From: [Lactobacillus] timonensis
GTDB taxonomy: Bacteria > Bacillota > Bacilli > Lactobacillales > Lactobacillaceae
Reading direction: 5' to 3'
Assembly: GCF_900240275.1 (NCBI RefSeq)
Contig: NZ_LT964761.1
Coordinates: 667,387-731,386 of the forward strand
DNA: 64,000 bases
This document shows, piece after piece, positions 8,687 through 17,194 of the stretch (positions within the stretch are counted from its first letter, which is position 1; every line of letters starts with the position of its first letter). A program made the position numbers and the translations under genes. Under the pieces are notes generated by a model. The model worked only from the letters and a program-made list of their open reading frames with translations, did no database searches and was not told the origin of the DNA.

Positions 8687-8760
8687 TCTCTAAAATCCCT
8701 TTCACAATATTAATTTACTTCTCTATTATAAACTAAATCTGGTTTATGTATGAGAAGAAA

Positions 8761-8793
8761 AAGAGCGTGGTGAACAATGTTCACCACGCTCTT
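8761..8793 (-). terminator. Terminator after ornithine decarboxylase
   Basis: AAGAGCGTGGTGAAC and GTTCACCACGCTCTT form a 15-bp stem with a three-base loop, followed leftward by TTTCTTCTC. Confidence 0.9.
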
Positions 8794-8812
8794 CAAAACT
8801 TAAGCGACAAGA

Positions 8813-10999
8813 TTACTTGTTAGCGTACTTTGCTTCAGTTTCGTCATCGAATACTTGGCAGTAAGCAACAGTCTTGCCATCTTCCTGATGGAAGTATACA
8901 CCTTGAATTTCAGGTGCGAAGCCAGGGAACAGGTTAATACCTTCTTCAAGAATGGAGAAGTACTTAACAGCAGTGTCACTCCACTTTTCACCTGGTGCGA
9001 TACAGAAGATACCAGGAGGGTATGGAAGAGCACCTTCAACTGCAGTGTGGTCCTTAGCATCTGAAAGCTTTACCAGTTGAGTGTTGTTGTGCAGCATTTC
9101 AACGTCGGCAGCCTGTGCATCACAAGTCTGTTCTGGGAAGTAGTCACGCAGGAACAGGTGCTTCTGGTATTCCTTAGTGTTGTACTTCTTGTAGAACTCG
9201 TGCATTTCAAGACAAAGTTGCTTTACAGTGTAACCACGGTAACGGTCAATGTTCTGCTTGTACAGACGTGGAAGTACGACTGACAGTGGAGCATCTTCCT
9301 TAACAAGACGTTCGAAGTTAAGGATCATGGTTACCAGGTTGTTCATCTTAGCGTCAGTTTCAGCTGGCGTCATCAAGAACAGAATTGAGTTCAAGTCGTT
9401 CTTTTCTGGGATGATACCGTGTTCACGCAGGTAGTTTGCCAGGATAGTAGCTGGAATACCGAAGTCGGTGTATTCACCAGTTGATGCATCGATACCAGAA
9501 GTAGTCAGCAGGAACTTGTTAGGGTCAACGAAGTATTGATCCTTGCCGTAGCCATCAAATCCGTGCCACTTTTCGTCAGGGTCAAATGCCCAGTACTTAC
9601 GGTTGTTGATGATTTCTTCAGTGTCAATGTCTTGCCACTTCTTACCGTCAACTACCGGAGGAACGAATGGACGAATGTAAGTTGCGTTGTTCAGCAGACG
9701 CTTACGTGCGTTAACAGTAGTCCGCAGAGTGTCCATCCACAGACGCTTTCCTGCAGGAGTACCTTGCATGTGAGCGTTGATGTCCAAAGCAGCGAACAGT
9801 GGGTAGAACGGTGAAGTAGAACTGTACTTCAGGTAAGCGTTGTTGAACTGGTCGTCACTGATGTAACGCTTCTGGCCCTTGATGTGGTAGTCCTTCTTTT
9901 GGATCTGTGAACACTGGGAGAAGCCAGCTTGCTGCTTGTGAGTTGACTGAACAACCAGGATACCTGGGTCATCTGGACCGAGTTCCATGTTCAGTGGCGA
10001 GCAGTCATTCATAAATGGAATGAATTGTTCGTAACCAACCCATGCAGAGTCGAATTCGATGTAGTCACAAAGGTGACCAATCTTCTTAATAATCCGGTGT
10101 GCGTTAGCAATAGTACCATCGTAAGTACCTAATTGAACAACGGCGATCCGGAATGGGTGCTTTTGATTTGCCTTTTCAGGGTCAACCTTAGCAGCTTGCT
10201 TACGAAGGAAGTCTTCGTCGAAGTCACTGTCGTAGATCCCACCAATGAACCCGTATGGGTCACGTGAGTCTTGCATGTAAACTGGACGACCACCAGAAAT
10301 TACCAGAGCCTGGTTGTAAACAGACTTGTGGTTGTTACGGTCGAACAGAACCAGGTCGCCTGGTGCAACAGCAGCAGAAAGTGCAATGTTGTTTGAAGTG
10401 GATGAACCATTCATAACAAAGTAGCACTTGTCTGAGTTGTAAACTTCAGCGGCAGCCTTTTCAGCTTCCATAGCTGGACCTTCGTGAATCAGCAAGTCAC
10501 CGAGGTCAACGTCGGCGTTACAGATATCTGAACGGAAGACGTTTTCGCCGTAGAACTTGTAGAAGACGTTACCAGCAGGGTCCTTACGGAAGTATTGACC
10601 ACCTTGGTGTCCTGGACAGTCGAATTGGATGTTCCCGCGTTCAACGTATGACTTCAATTCCTTGAAGAACGGTGGCAGGATACCATCTTCGTACTGTGCA
10701 GCAGCGTGTTCAATTTCGCGGTCGTAAAGACGGTGGTCGTAACTGTTGTTCAGGTCAAGAATGTGGTAAATCTTGGCCATCATGTCAGGCGATACCTTCG
10801 TAGCGTCCTTGGAAATAACGAATACTGGAATGTCAAACTTAGTTGCTTCAACAGCATCAACGATGTCCGTGTCGTCTTCGTTTACAACGACAGCGGCAAC
10901 ATCAACGAAGTCAGTATCAGTAGCTGATACGACTTCACGATCAGTGTCGAAAAACTGCGAAGCTTCTTCAGTTGACGCAATCTTCAGCTTGTTGTCCAT
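8813..10999 (-). CDS. Ornithine decarboxylase, inducible Lactobacillus type
   Basis: This 728-residue PLP enzyme of the prokaryotic ornithine/lysine/arginine decarboxylase family converts ornithine to putrescine and CO2, consuming a proton. It has the N-terminal wing domain (about 1-105), the PLP core with QLGTYDGT, SAWVGYEQF and STHKQQAGFSQ (Schiff-base lysine K355), and the C-terminal domain with LPYPPGIF. Length and segments follow the well-studied Lactobacillus 30a ornithine decarboxylase as I remember it. The ATG at 10999 has GGAGG upstream; an earlier in-frame start lacks one. No ornithine/putrescine antiporter of the PotE type is adjacent; the nearest transporters are two MFS paralogues. 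Family paralogues act on lysine or arginine, but the match to ornithine enzymes is the closest I can see. Confidence 0.88.
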   Translation of the reverse strand: MDNKLKIASTEEASQFFDTDREVVSATDTDFVDVAAVVVNEDDTDIVDAVEATKFDIPVFVISKDATKVSPDMMAKIYHILDLNNSYDHRLYDREIEHAAAQYEDGILPPFFKELKSYVERGNIQFDCPGHQGGQYFRKDPAGNVFYKFYGENVFRSDICNADVDLGDLLIHEGPAMEAEKAAAEVYNSDKCYFVMNGSSTSNNIALSAAVAPGDLVLFDRNNHKSVYNQALVISGGRPVYMQDSRDPYGFIGGIYDSDFDEDFLRKQAAKVDPEKANQKHPFRIAVVQLGTYDGTIANAHRIIKKIGHLCDYIEFDSAWVGYEQFIPFMNDCSPLNMELGPDDPGILVVQSTHKQQAGFSQCSQIQKKDYHIKGQKRYISDDQFNNAYLKYSSTSPFYPLFAALDINAHMQGTPAGKRLWMDTLRTTVNARKRLLNNATYIRPFVPPVVDGKKWQDIDTEEIINNRKYWAFDPDEKWHGFDGYGKDQYFVDPNKFLLTTSGIDASTGEYTDFGIPATILANYLREHGIIPEKNDLNSILFLMTPAETDAKMNNLVTMILNFERLVKEDAPLSVVLPRLYKQNIDRYRGYTVKQLCLEMHEFYKKYNTKEYQKHLFLRDYFPEQTCDAQAADVEMLHNNTQLVKLSDAKDHTAVEGALPYPPGIFCIAPGEKWSDTAVKYFSILEEGINLFPGFAPEIQGVYFHQEDGKTVAYCQVFDDETEAKYANK

Positions 11000-11059
11000 T
11001 GAATAATGCCTCCAATAAAATAAATATACCAGCAAAAATTAGTAACTTGGAACAATTTC

Positions 11060-11088
11060 ATTATCACTCATTGGCTTGGATATTTCAA
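11060..11088 (-). promoter_or_regulatory. Promoter of ornithine decarboxylase
   Basis: Read leftward: TTGAAA (11088-11083), 17 bases, GATAAT (11065-11060). It lies about 60 bases before the start codon. Confidence 0.65.
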
Positions 11089-11294
11089 CCCCCTTTTTGA
11101 AAACACTTTCTTTGACAATTTTTTTCGTAAACAGCAGATTTTTTGCCTTTTTTCATCAAAATCACATAATTATCCACATACTTTACTTAGTCTCTTTTTT
11201 GCTCAGTTGTCTTGGTATAGTCGGTTTTACACCTTATTTTTCGCCTATTCCATTTATGAAAATAGCTGCACAAAGTTTAAATTGGGCTGAATAA
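11089..11294. other. AT-rich spacer with no gene seen
   Basis: About 200 bases rich in T-runs separate the ornithine decarboxylase promoter from the terminator of the next MFS gene. I see no frame with a ribosome binding site and no strong hairpin. It may hold regulator binding sites for acid or substrate induction, but no clear inverted repeat stands out. Confidence 0.5.
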
Positions 11295-11328
11295 AAACCC
11301 CGTAAATTGAGGACAATTTATGGGGTTT
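11295..11328 (-). terminator. Terminator after the second MFS gene
   Basis: AAACCCC-TAAATTG pairs with CAATTTA-GGGGTTT around a short loop, with one imperfect pair, followed leftward by TTTTTATT. Confidence 0.8.
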
Positions 11329-11342
11329 ATACATTTTTACTT

Positions 11343-12530
11343 TTAGTTTTCCTTTGTCACTTTATTAATACGAATCATCCGGCCGATAATCAGCAGCAAC
11401 GTCAGCGCCATCAAAACAAACGACACTACAAATAAAGCATTGTAACTGTAGGCTTCAATCATAAAACCACCAAAGAGCGGCCCGATTGCCCGACCAATCG
11501 AAACTGTCATACTGACTAGTCCTTGATAATGACCGGCTTCGTCTATGCTGGTTAACGTCGAGACCCAGGCTGGCACTCCTGGCAAGCTGGTTAAGTCGCC
11601 CAGTGTCAACACGACCATCGACAGGGTAAACGCTGCTAACGTGTGAGCGTTGATTAGCAAAAGAAACGAAAGCGCAAAAACCGCAAGGCCCGTGACAACC
11701 TGCGTACTGAGCTTAATGTAGGGGGCAAGTTTACCAACGATCGGCTGGCCACAAATAACCAGCAAGCCATTCAATGTCCACAACATACTGTAGTAGAAGA
11801 ACGGAATGTGCATATTGGTAATGTGAACCGACATAATTGACTCCCAGAGGGCGTAACTCATGTAGATGGTCACCAGGTTAATACAGATTAACCGTACCAG
11901 ACCGACCTTTAGGCGGTGGGTCCGACCACGCTGTTTTTTCACTTTCCGCTTTTTGGCGTTAGCCTTGATCTTGGCAAAATTGACATTGAAGTGAAAAACA
12001 ACCACGGTCGTCAAAACAACATAGCAAACAGCGGTCGCCAAGAGGACCAGTCTGATGCCCAGCGGAAACAAGACCCCTACCAGCAGCGTTCCCACTACGG
12101 TGCCAACGTTGAAGGCCATGTAGACAACATTGAACACATACCGTTGGCTATAACCGTTAACACCGGAACTATACGAATTAATTAGTGTCGCACAAACACC
12201 ATCCCCAAAGCTGACAAAGGAAATGAGGATCGCAAACATCGGCCAGCCATGAAAGAAGATCATTAAGGTGACAGCGACCAACGCAACCGCCGCTCCGATA
12301 ATTGAAATATCATGAGGTTTCCAATTATCAAACAGCCACCCACCAAGGTAATTGCCGACAATCATCGTACAGGACATAAAAAACATGACGATTCCGGCCA
12401 TTGTTAGCGTCTGGTGCAGATAATTGTGAACATACATCGTGGTTAACGGCCACAAAATCGCCGCACCAGTACTGTTGGCCAAGTTAGCCAGCAGAACCCA
12501 TTTTAACTTAACAGTTGAGCTGCTCTGCAT
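11343..12530 (-). CDS. MFS transporter, paralogue of the gene at 6773
   Basis: This 395-residue transporter has twelve membrane segments and a basic central loop rich in Lys/Arg (KANAKKRKVKKQRGRTHRLK). It aligns along its length with the MFS protein at 6773-7966: both have LFDxxxP after helix 2, a YxAxNxGxVVGT segment in helix 5, a LWxxNGxxI segment in helix 8 and a GxAxGPxxGG segment in helix 11. It is probably an efflux pump or amino-acid transporter. GGAGG lies 10 bases before the chosen ATG. A better-spaced ATG four bases earlier opens an eight-codon out-of-frame reading and cannot be the start. The substrate is unknown. Confidence 0.88.
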   Translation of the reverse strand: MQSSSTVKLKWVLLANLANSTGAAILWPLTTMYVHNYLHQTLTMAGIVMFFMSCTMIVGNYLGGWLFDNWKPHDISIIGAAVALVAVTLMIFFHGWPMFAILISFVSFGDGVCATLINSYSSGVNGYSQRYVFNVVYMAFNVGTVVGTLLVGVLFPLGIRLVLLATAVCYVVLTTVVVFHFNVNFAKIKANAKKRKVKKQRGRTHRLKVGLVRLICINLVTIYMSYALWESIMSVHITNMHIPFFYYSMLWTLNGLLVICGQPIVGKLAPYIKLSTQVVTGLAVFALSFLLLINAHTLAAFTLSMVVLTLGDLTSLPGVPAWVSTLTSIDEAGHYQGLVSMTVSIGRAIGPLFGGFMIEAYSYNALFVVSFVLMALTLLLIIGRMIRINKVTKEN

Positions 12531-12630
12531 TCATAACAATCCTCCGTTTGGGGTATACCAAAAAATTTTTTCGAACAAAAACAAGATTCCTTATCCATCA
12601 TACCATTCGCCTGCTAAAAGCGAAATCAGG

Positions 12631-12918
12631 TTATGAAAATGGTGCAAGCAGCGCCGTTCGACCAGCTGCCGAAAACCATTCTGGGTGACGGTTAACGAGC
12701 TGACTGGCTGAGCGATAGTCATTTAAATCATAGTTGCCACTGATCAGTTGCTGATCTTGCAAAAGACGAGCCCAGCTGACATCTTGTGGTTCGACCCGCT
12801 CGTACTTGAACTGGTTTGATCGTACTTCCCACTGTTCCGTCAATAAGCGGACTGCGCGCCGATATTGCTGACCATTTGTTAAAATTTCCCGTAATTGTGG
12901 CGCCGTTAGTTTAACCAT
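12631..12918 (-). CDS. Uncharacterised 95-residue protein, last gene of the MoxR-VWA operon
   Basis: This small soluble protein (MVKLTAPQLREILTNGQQYR) is rich in Arg, Gln and Leu. It starts two bases after the stop of the VWA gene, so it is translated from the same mRNA and may be a partner of the ATPase/VWA pair. No domain recognised. The ribosome binding site GGAGGCG overlaps the end of the VWA gene. Confidence 0.75.
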   Translation of the reverse strand: MVKLTAPQLREILTNGQQYRRAVRLLTEQWEVRSNQFKYERVEPQDVSWARLLQDQQLISGNYDLNDYRSASQLVNRHPEWFSAAGRTALLAPFS

Positions 12919-12920
12919 TC

Positions 12921-14237
12921 TTACTCGCCTCCTATTACAATGACCCGACCAGGCGGATTCGTCACCGACAGTTCATTCTGCTTTGTTGTTAGCAACCAGA
13001 CCACGCGATGGTAGCCGTGGTCGTGGATAGCCTGTTCTCCCCAGCCATCAGTCATAATTAAAATCAATGATTTTTTACTTGTCCGCTGACTGTTTAAATA
13101 GTCAAAGATCGATTGGAAGCTCGTTCCGCCGCCACCACTACGCCGGTAGTCGACTAGGCGCCCGCCAGTCAATTCCTGCTTGCCTTCCTGATGGACATCC
13201 GCATCGAATGGCAGGATGGTCACAGTTAACGAGCGAGACCGGGCAATGAAGTTCACCTGGTCTAGCAACCGGACAATCTCATCATCACTCATCGATCCCG
13301 AATTGTCGACAAAGACCAGCAGGCGGGTAACGTAGCGGGTGATTTTTCCCGGCAACTCCATGCGGTACGGTTGACGACGGTTGAAACGAGCTCGCGAATT
13401 TGTTGCCCCGTGAGGAACCGTCCCTAGCCACAAGCTGAGTTGACGAATCCAGCGTGGTCGGGAATGACGGCGGTTAACATTTAACTGTCGTTCGATCATT
13501 CCAGGAACCAGCCCCCGTTGCTTTGCCGGTGTTTTCTGCCAAGCAGCGGTCAATAATCGTTGTAAGTGGGCGGTCTTCTGTAACCGCAAGCGTCCCGCGT
13601 CTGCTCCTTCAGCTAACCAGCCACGGTGACTATCCCCTGGTATTTGAGGCCTGCCAGGAAAGGAATGAGAGTGTCCGTTGGGGGAGCCCTCCCCACTAAG
13701 TAATTGACCAGTTTTTCGTAAATGTCCATTCAAATCAACATGGTTTTTTCTGATAATCTGCAGATAATCAGCCGAGTCTAACCCGCTCTTCACTTGTCGG
13801 TGAATAAGCTTACGTAGGTCGGTTAGCGTTGCCGTCCCCCCTGGCACCTGTGACAAGTACTGATTAACGGCAATGTCGCATGCAAATTTAACGTTAGCTT
13901 GGTCCGCCGCAGTTGAATAACGCAACGGGTGTCGCCAAATCACGTGCAGTGCTTCATGCTTAAGGAGGGCTACCAACTGGTCAGGAGTGGCTTCCGTCAA
14001 AGCAGTGGGATGAACCATTAAAATCAGGGAACTTTCCTTCCAGTCCAGTGCCAATGCTCCAGGCGAGTTGACCGTCACTTCCTTAGGCAGCGCCAGGAGA
14101 ACTTCACCAACCAACCGCTGCTGCTTGAGGATGGCAACTACCCCCGCGGCAATGTAGCGGGTAGCCAGTCGTTGTCGTTGATCAGGATCTTGACTGGCCG
14201 TTAATTGTTGAAAAAGCTGGCTTAACTGATCCATCAT
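12921..14237 (-). CDS. VWA-like protein with N-terminal metallopeptidase-like domain
   Basis: This 438-residue protein has two domains. The N-terminal half (about 1-150) matches the putative metallopeptidase-like domain usually found before this VWA type and has HEALH at about residue 94. The C-terminal half (about 300-438) is a von Willebrand A-like domain with the metal site motif DNSGS at about residue 310 and a second conserved TDGWG. The middle is basic and proline-rich, probably a linker. Such proteins work with a MoxR AAA+ ATPase, which is encoded immediately upstream with a 4-base ATGA overlap (14234-14237). The general role of MoxR/VWA pairs is chaperone-like insertion of metals or assembly of complexes. 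The target here is unknown. Confidence 0.82.
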   Translation of the reverse strand: MMDQLSQLFQQLTASQDPDQRQRLATRYIAAGVVAILKQQRLVGEVLLALPKEVTVNSPGALALDWKESSLILMVHPTALTEATPDQLVALLKHEALHVIWRHPLRYSTAADQANVKFACDIAVNQYLSQVPGGTATLTDLRKLIHRQVKSGLDSADYLQIIRKNHVDLNGHLRKTGQLLSGEGSPNGHSHSFPGRPQIPGDSHRGWLAEGADAGRLRLQKTAHLQRLLTAAWQKTPAKQRGLVPGMIERQLNVNRRHSRPRWIRQLSLWLGTVPHGATNSRARFNRRQPYRMELPGKITRYVTRLLVFVDNSGSMSDDEIVRLLDQVNFIARSRSLTVTILPFDADVHQEGKQELTGGRLVDYRRSGGGGTSFQSIFDYLNSQRTSKKSLILIMTDGWGEQAIHDHGYHRVVWLLTTKQNELSVTNPPGRVIVIGGE

Positions 14238-15391
14238 TCGGCCCCGCGGTCAGCCCGTGTCGCAACGCGTGCTAACCAGTCAACTAGCTTTGCCGCGTCT
14301 TCGCGGTTACTGGCAACTAGTTCTTCGGCAATCTGCTGGTGACTTTCCCCCACCGCTGTTGCTAAACTAAATTGGCCATCAGGGCTGAGTTGGCGAGCGT
14401 AATCCGAAAACAGGGCCGCATGATCCACAATGTTCCAGCGAGGATGGTTGTTTTGTTCCACCCACGACTTCATCACCGCCAACTTAACAAACTCTGCCGC
14501 ATCGGCAAACTGTTGAGGCCCTGTTGGTGAAAGGAGACCGTCAACCGTCAACTCCTGCCCCTGCTGTTTAACATACTCGGCAAATTCGACCCCCACTACC
14601 GAACCAAGGTCGCCACTGAAGACATCATCGACTAACTGCCGCCATTGTTCTTCCGGTAGTTTCAATAATTCTGTCAGGTTTTTTGACACCCGCTCCCAGG
14701 ACCGGGGCGTTGGGTAGAGGTCATCCCCATGCTCCTGGGGAGCTAATTGCTGTGGATGTTTACGCAGGTACTGCTGGACTAACGGCGCAATTCGTGGGCG
14801 ATCCCCAATTCCCGCTGCCCAGTTTAACCAATCATCAAGCGATGGTTGCATTACCAAGCGGACAGTCCGGTCCTTGATTGCTGCATCACCAGCAGCCACC
14901 GCGTAGTCACTGTCAGCAAATTCTTCCATTGTACTATCAGGGTTCTCCGCAATGACCAAGTGAACCGACCCGGGAAGTTGCAGCGAATTAACCCGTCGTT
15001 GGAGAACTAGGTTCATCAACTCGCTTTGCACTGCCTGGGTTCCCCGGTTAAATTCATCGAGCAGCCAGATAATCGGCCGGTTGGGTTCTCTTTCGGCCTG
15101 GCGAATAATCCTGAGCAATGTTTCCGCATAACCATATTGAACATTCGCCAGTCGCCCATAGTGCTGAGTATCAACAAATGAGTCACTAGTCAGCGGCGGC
15201 ACTGGAATGGCTAAGTCACCCTTTTCTACCAGGCTGACCACCGTCGTGAACATGGCCGCCCCCATTTGACGGGCGACATCGGTCACTAGAGCTGTCTTCC
15301 CCAGGCCAGCATCCCCAACAATATTAGGAACGTTTCCCGCCTTAATGACCGTTGGCACGGCCACCAGCAATTGCCGATAGGTTAACGCCAT
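14234..15391 (-). CDS. MoxR-type AAA+ ATPase
   Basis: This 385-residue ATPase has Walker A GDAGLGKT (residues 26-33), Walker B WLLDEF (109-114) followed by NRG, and a sensor-1 type segment VIAENPDS. After the AAA+ module there is a C-terminal helical part of about 150 residues. It belongs to the MoxR/RavA branch, which works as a hexameric remodelling chaperone together with VWA proteins. It overlaps the VWA gene by four bases, and the upstream 107-residue gene ends 15 bases before it. GGAGG precedes the ATG. The protein substrate is not revealed by the neighbours. Confidence 0.85.
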   Translation of the reverse strand: MALTYRQLLVAVPTVIKAGNVPNIVGDAGLGKTALVTDVARQMGAAMFTTVVSLVEKGDLAIPVPPLTSDSFVDTQHYGRLANVQYGYAETLLRIIRQAEREPNRPIIWLLDEFNRGTQAVQSELMNLVLQRRVNSLQLPGSVHLVIAENPDSTMEEFADSDYAVAAGDAAIKDRTVRLVMQPSLDDWLNWAAGIGDRPRIAPLVQQYLRKHPQQLAPQEHGDDLYPTPRSWERVSKNLTELLKLPEEQWRQLVDDVFSGDLGSVVGVEFAEYVKQQGQELTVDGLLSPTGPQQFADAAEFVKLAVMKSWVEQNNHPRWNIVDHAALFSDYARQLSPDGQFSLATAVGESHQQIAEELVASNREDAAKLVDWLARVATRADRGAE

Positions 15392-15406
15392 CTTTTTTCC
15401 TCCTTA

Positions 15407-15730
15407 TTATGCTTCATCCAAAATAACTAGCCCTTCATCAAGTACTGACTGGCTAACTGACACCGTCAAAAAACGCTGTAACGGTGTCACTTGGTGACGG
15501 TTCTTAAAAGCCAGTGGTAATTCTTTTAAGATAACTACCATCATGTTATTTTCGGTCATCATCAGCTGTCCCGGTTGGTGAAAACGGCCCTTGGTGTGTT
15601 TGCCAGTCCGCCAGGTATGGATTTTTACCTGCCCTGCGGAATCCCTTTTCAGCCGATATCCGCCATTGCCATCATCTTCTACTGGGATTCCCTCGTAACG
15701 GTGCGTTTCATATTTATCCTTCTTACTCAC
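15407..15730 (-). CDS. Uncharacterised 107-residue protein, first gene of the MoxR-VWA operon
   Basis: The protein (MSKKDKYETHRYEGIPVEDD) is small, soluble and predicted mostly beta-stranded. I chose the GTG at 15730 because CGGAGGG lies seven bases upstream. An earlier in-frame ATG at 15793 would place the parS palindrome inside the coding region, and no ribosome binding site is seen for it. It opens the four-gene operon with the MoxR ATPase and VWA protein. No domain recognised. Confidence 0.72.
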   Translation of the reverse strand: MSKKDKYETHRYEGIPVEDDGNGGYRLKRDSAGQVKIHTWRTGKHTKGRFHQPGQLMMTENNMMVVILKELPLAFKNRHQVTPLQRFLTVSVSQSVLDEGLVILDEA

Positions 15731-15742
15731 TCGTCTTCCCTC

Positions 15743-15758
15743 CGTTTCACGTGAAACA
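15743..15758. promoter_or_regulatory. parS-type site (ParB/Spo0J binding)
   Basis: CGTTTCACGTGAAACA matches 15 of 16 bases of the Firmicute parS consensus TGTTTCACGTGAAACA, with a perfect 14-bp palindrome core. It lies directly before the ribosome binding site of the 107-residue gene, about 36 kb left of oriC. Confidence 0.85.
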
Positions 15759-15808
15759 AAAAGCGCGGCATTCATCAATTGCGCCACGCTCATCAGTTAT
15801 TTTCTTCA

Positions 15809-16429
15809 TTATTTAAGGTAAATCATATTAGATCCCGGAATTCTCAAAAGGGTGTGGGTAGTAGCAATCCGGCCACACCGGATACCCAAGCCGTTGAGAA
15901 GAGTGTTTTTGTATCGCACCGTCATATCGGCCATGAAGGCATGCCCGGTTCGGTCGTTTTCCTTAGCCAGCTTCTTCCGGTTCCACGGATAAACAGCTGC
16001 CTGGGTGCTAATGAAGTGGTCAGAATCAGCAATTGAGCCATAACGGGAATTAGTCGTGTACTTAGTGTTTTTCGTCCAGTAAGTATATGACACTACCGGG
16101 TGTTTACCCATCTTGCTTCGGTTAGCCACAACGTAGTAGAAACCCTTCTTGGTACTCCCCAGTTGCAGGGCTGCATACTTTTCCGAAGTTGTCACTTCTC
16201 TACTATTATTAACGTCGACTTCCCGAAAAAAAGTCAGGTAGGTCATCGAGCCAAGCCATAGCAGAGCAATTATTGACAAGCTAACGTAGCGCCAAAACAG
16301 TTTACGACTGAAGCGTTGGTGTGTCTTGGCAATCAGCATCAATTGATGGTTACGAATGTATTTCACTGTAAAAATGCACATCGCGATTGCCCCGATCCAG
16401 AACAACCAACCTAACCAGTTCCAATTCAT
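15809..16429 (-). CDS. Uncharacterised membrane-anchored protein
   Basis: This protein has 206 residues. Two hydrophobic segments (about 4-22 and 45-65) are followed by an outward or soluble domain of about 135 residues that begins FFREVDVNNSREV and contains many Tyr and Lys. I chose the ATG at 16429 (MNWNWLGWLFWIGAIAM) because GGAG lies eight bases upstream and the first hydrophobic segment begins at once; a longer frame upstream has no ribosome binding site. It resembles lactobacillar proteins of unknown function. It lies 78 bases before the MoxR operon in the same direction and may be co-transcribed. Confidence 0.75.
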   Translation of the reverse strand: MNWNWLGWLFWIGAIAMCIFTVKYIRNHQLMLIAKTHQRFSRKLFWRYVSLSIIALLWLGSMTYLTFFREVDVNNSREVTTSEKYAALQLGSTKKGFYYVVANRSKMGKHPVVSYTYWTKNTKYTTNSRYGSIADSDHFISTQAAVYPWNRKKLAKENDRTGHAFMADMTVRYKNTLLNGLGIRCGRIATTHTLLRIPGSNMIYLK

Positions 16430-16509
16430 TTTCTGCACTCCTATCTGCTCTTGCTTAGTTTTTATTATGACATAACCAGCCCAAAAATGCCCCTCTTCTT
16501 TATAATAAA

Positions 16510-16529
16510 AAAGGGTGTCTTCGCCCTTT
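16510..16529 (-). terminator. Terminator-like hairpin in a divergent spacer
   Basis: Read leftward, AAAGGG and CCCTTT pair around eight bases and are followed by TTTTTTATT. It stands between two divergent genes, so if functional it would act inside the leader of the leftward membrane protein gene. Confidence 0.4.
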
Positions 16530-16530
16530 C

Positions 16531-16560
16531 TTGAAAAACAGCTTAATGATAGCATATATT
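16531..16560 (+). promoter_or_regulatory. Promoter of the HdeD-like gene
   Basis: TTGAAA (16531-16536) and TATATT (16555-16560) with an 18-base spacer, 31 bases before the start codon. Confidence 0.55.
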
Positions 16561-16590
16561 TAAGGTAAATAACTAAAGGAAGTGCTGATA

Positions 16591-17118
16591 ATGTTTCAAA
16601 GTTCAAGTCGACGGGGATTTGACTGGTGGAGCCTTATTCTCGGTATATTACTACTAATCTTGTCATTCATGGTTTTAAGGAATCCTGGTCAGGCACTCAG
16701 CCTGGTCACTCTCCTTGTTGCTTTCGGAACAATCATCAGGGGGATTTACGAACTTTGGTTTCGTCAAGGTGTCCGGACGCTGCTTGGCATCAAATCTGGC
16801 TGGTTAATCGTCATGGGAATTATCGACATCCTGGTTGGTTTCATCTTCATCTTTAACCGCAACCTGGGAGTGACCGTGATTGCTATCGTGTTTGCCATCT
16901 GGTTCTTATTTGACTCCATTGGTGATATCCGGGTTGCCGGCGTCTTCAAACAGTTTCATCGTGGTTACTACTGGTTCTTGATCATCCTCTACATTTTACA
17001 GATCATCCTGGCCATTTTCATGCTACTAGTACCAGCCATTTCGGCGCTCTCCATTGTCTGGTTGATTGCCTTTTACCTGATGCTGACTGGTATCGCCAAG
17101 ATTGTGCAAGCCTTTTAG
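16591..17118 (+). CDS. HdeD-family (DUF308) membrane protein
   Basis: This 175-residue protein has six evenly spaced hydrophobic helices and short loops, the layout of the HdeD/DUF308 family of acid-stress-linked membrane proteins. The N-terminal WWSLILGILLLILSFMVLRNP and the internal repeat of three-helix halves fit that family. AAAGGA lies about ten bases before the ATG; an in-frame GTG three codons earlier is less well placed. Function in lactobacilli is not established. The next gene starts 76 bases downstream and may share the transcript. Confidence 0.82.
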   Translation: MFQSSSRRGFDWWSLILGILLLILSFMVLRNPGQALSLVTLLVAFGTIIRGIYELWFRQGVRTLLGIKSGWLIVMGIIDILVGFIFIFNRNLGVTVIAIVFAIWFLFDSIGDIRVAGVFKQFHRGYYWFLIILYILQIILAIFMLLVPAISALSIVWLIAFYLMLTGIAKIVQAF

Positions 17119-17194
17119 GCTAGACATTCTACCTTCTCCCGGCTACAATACAGGTGAATTTAAGCACGGACTAACGAAGGGGGACGTTTTGATA

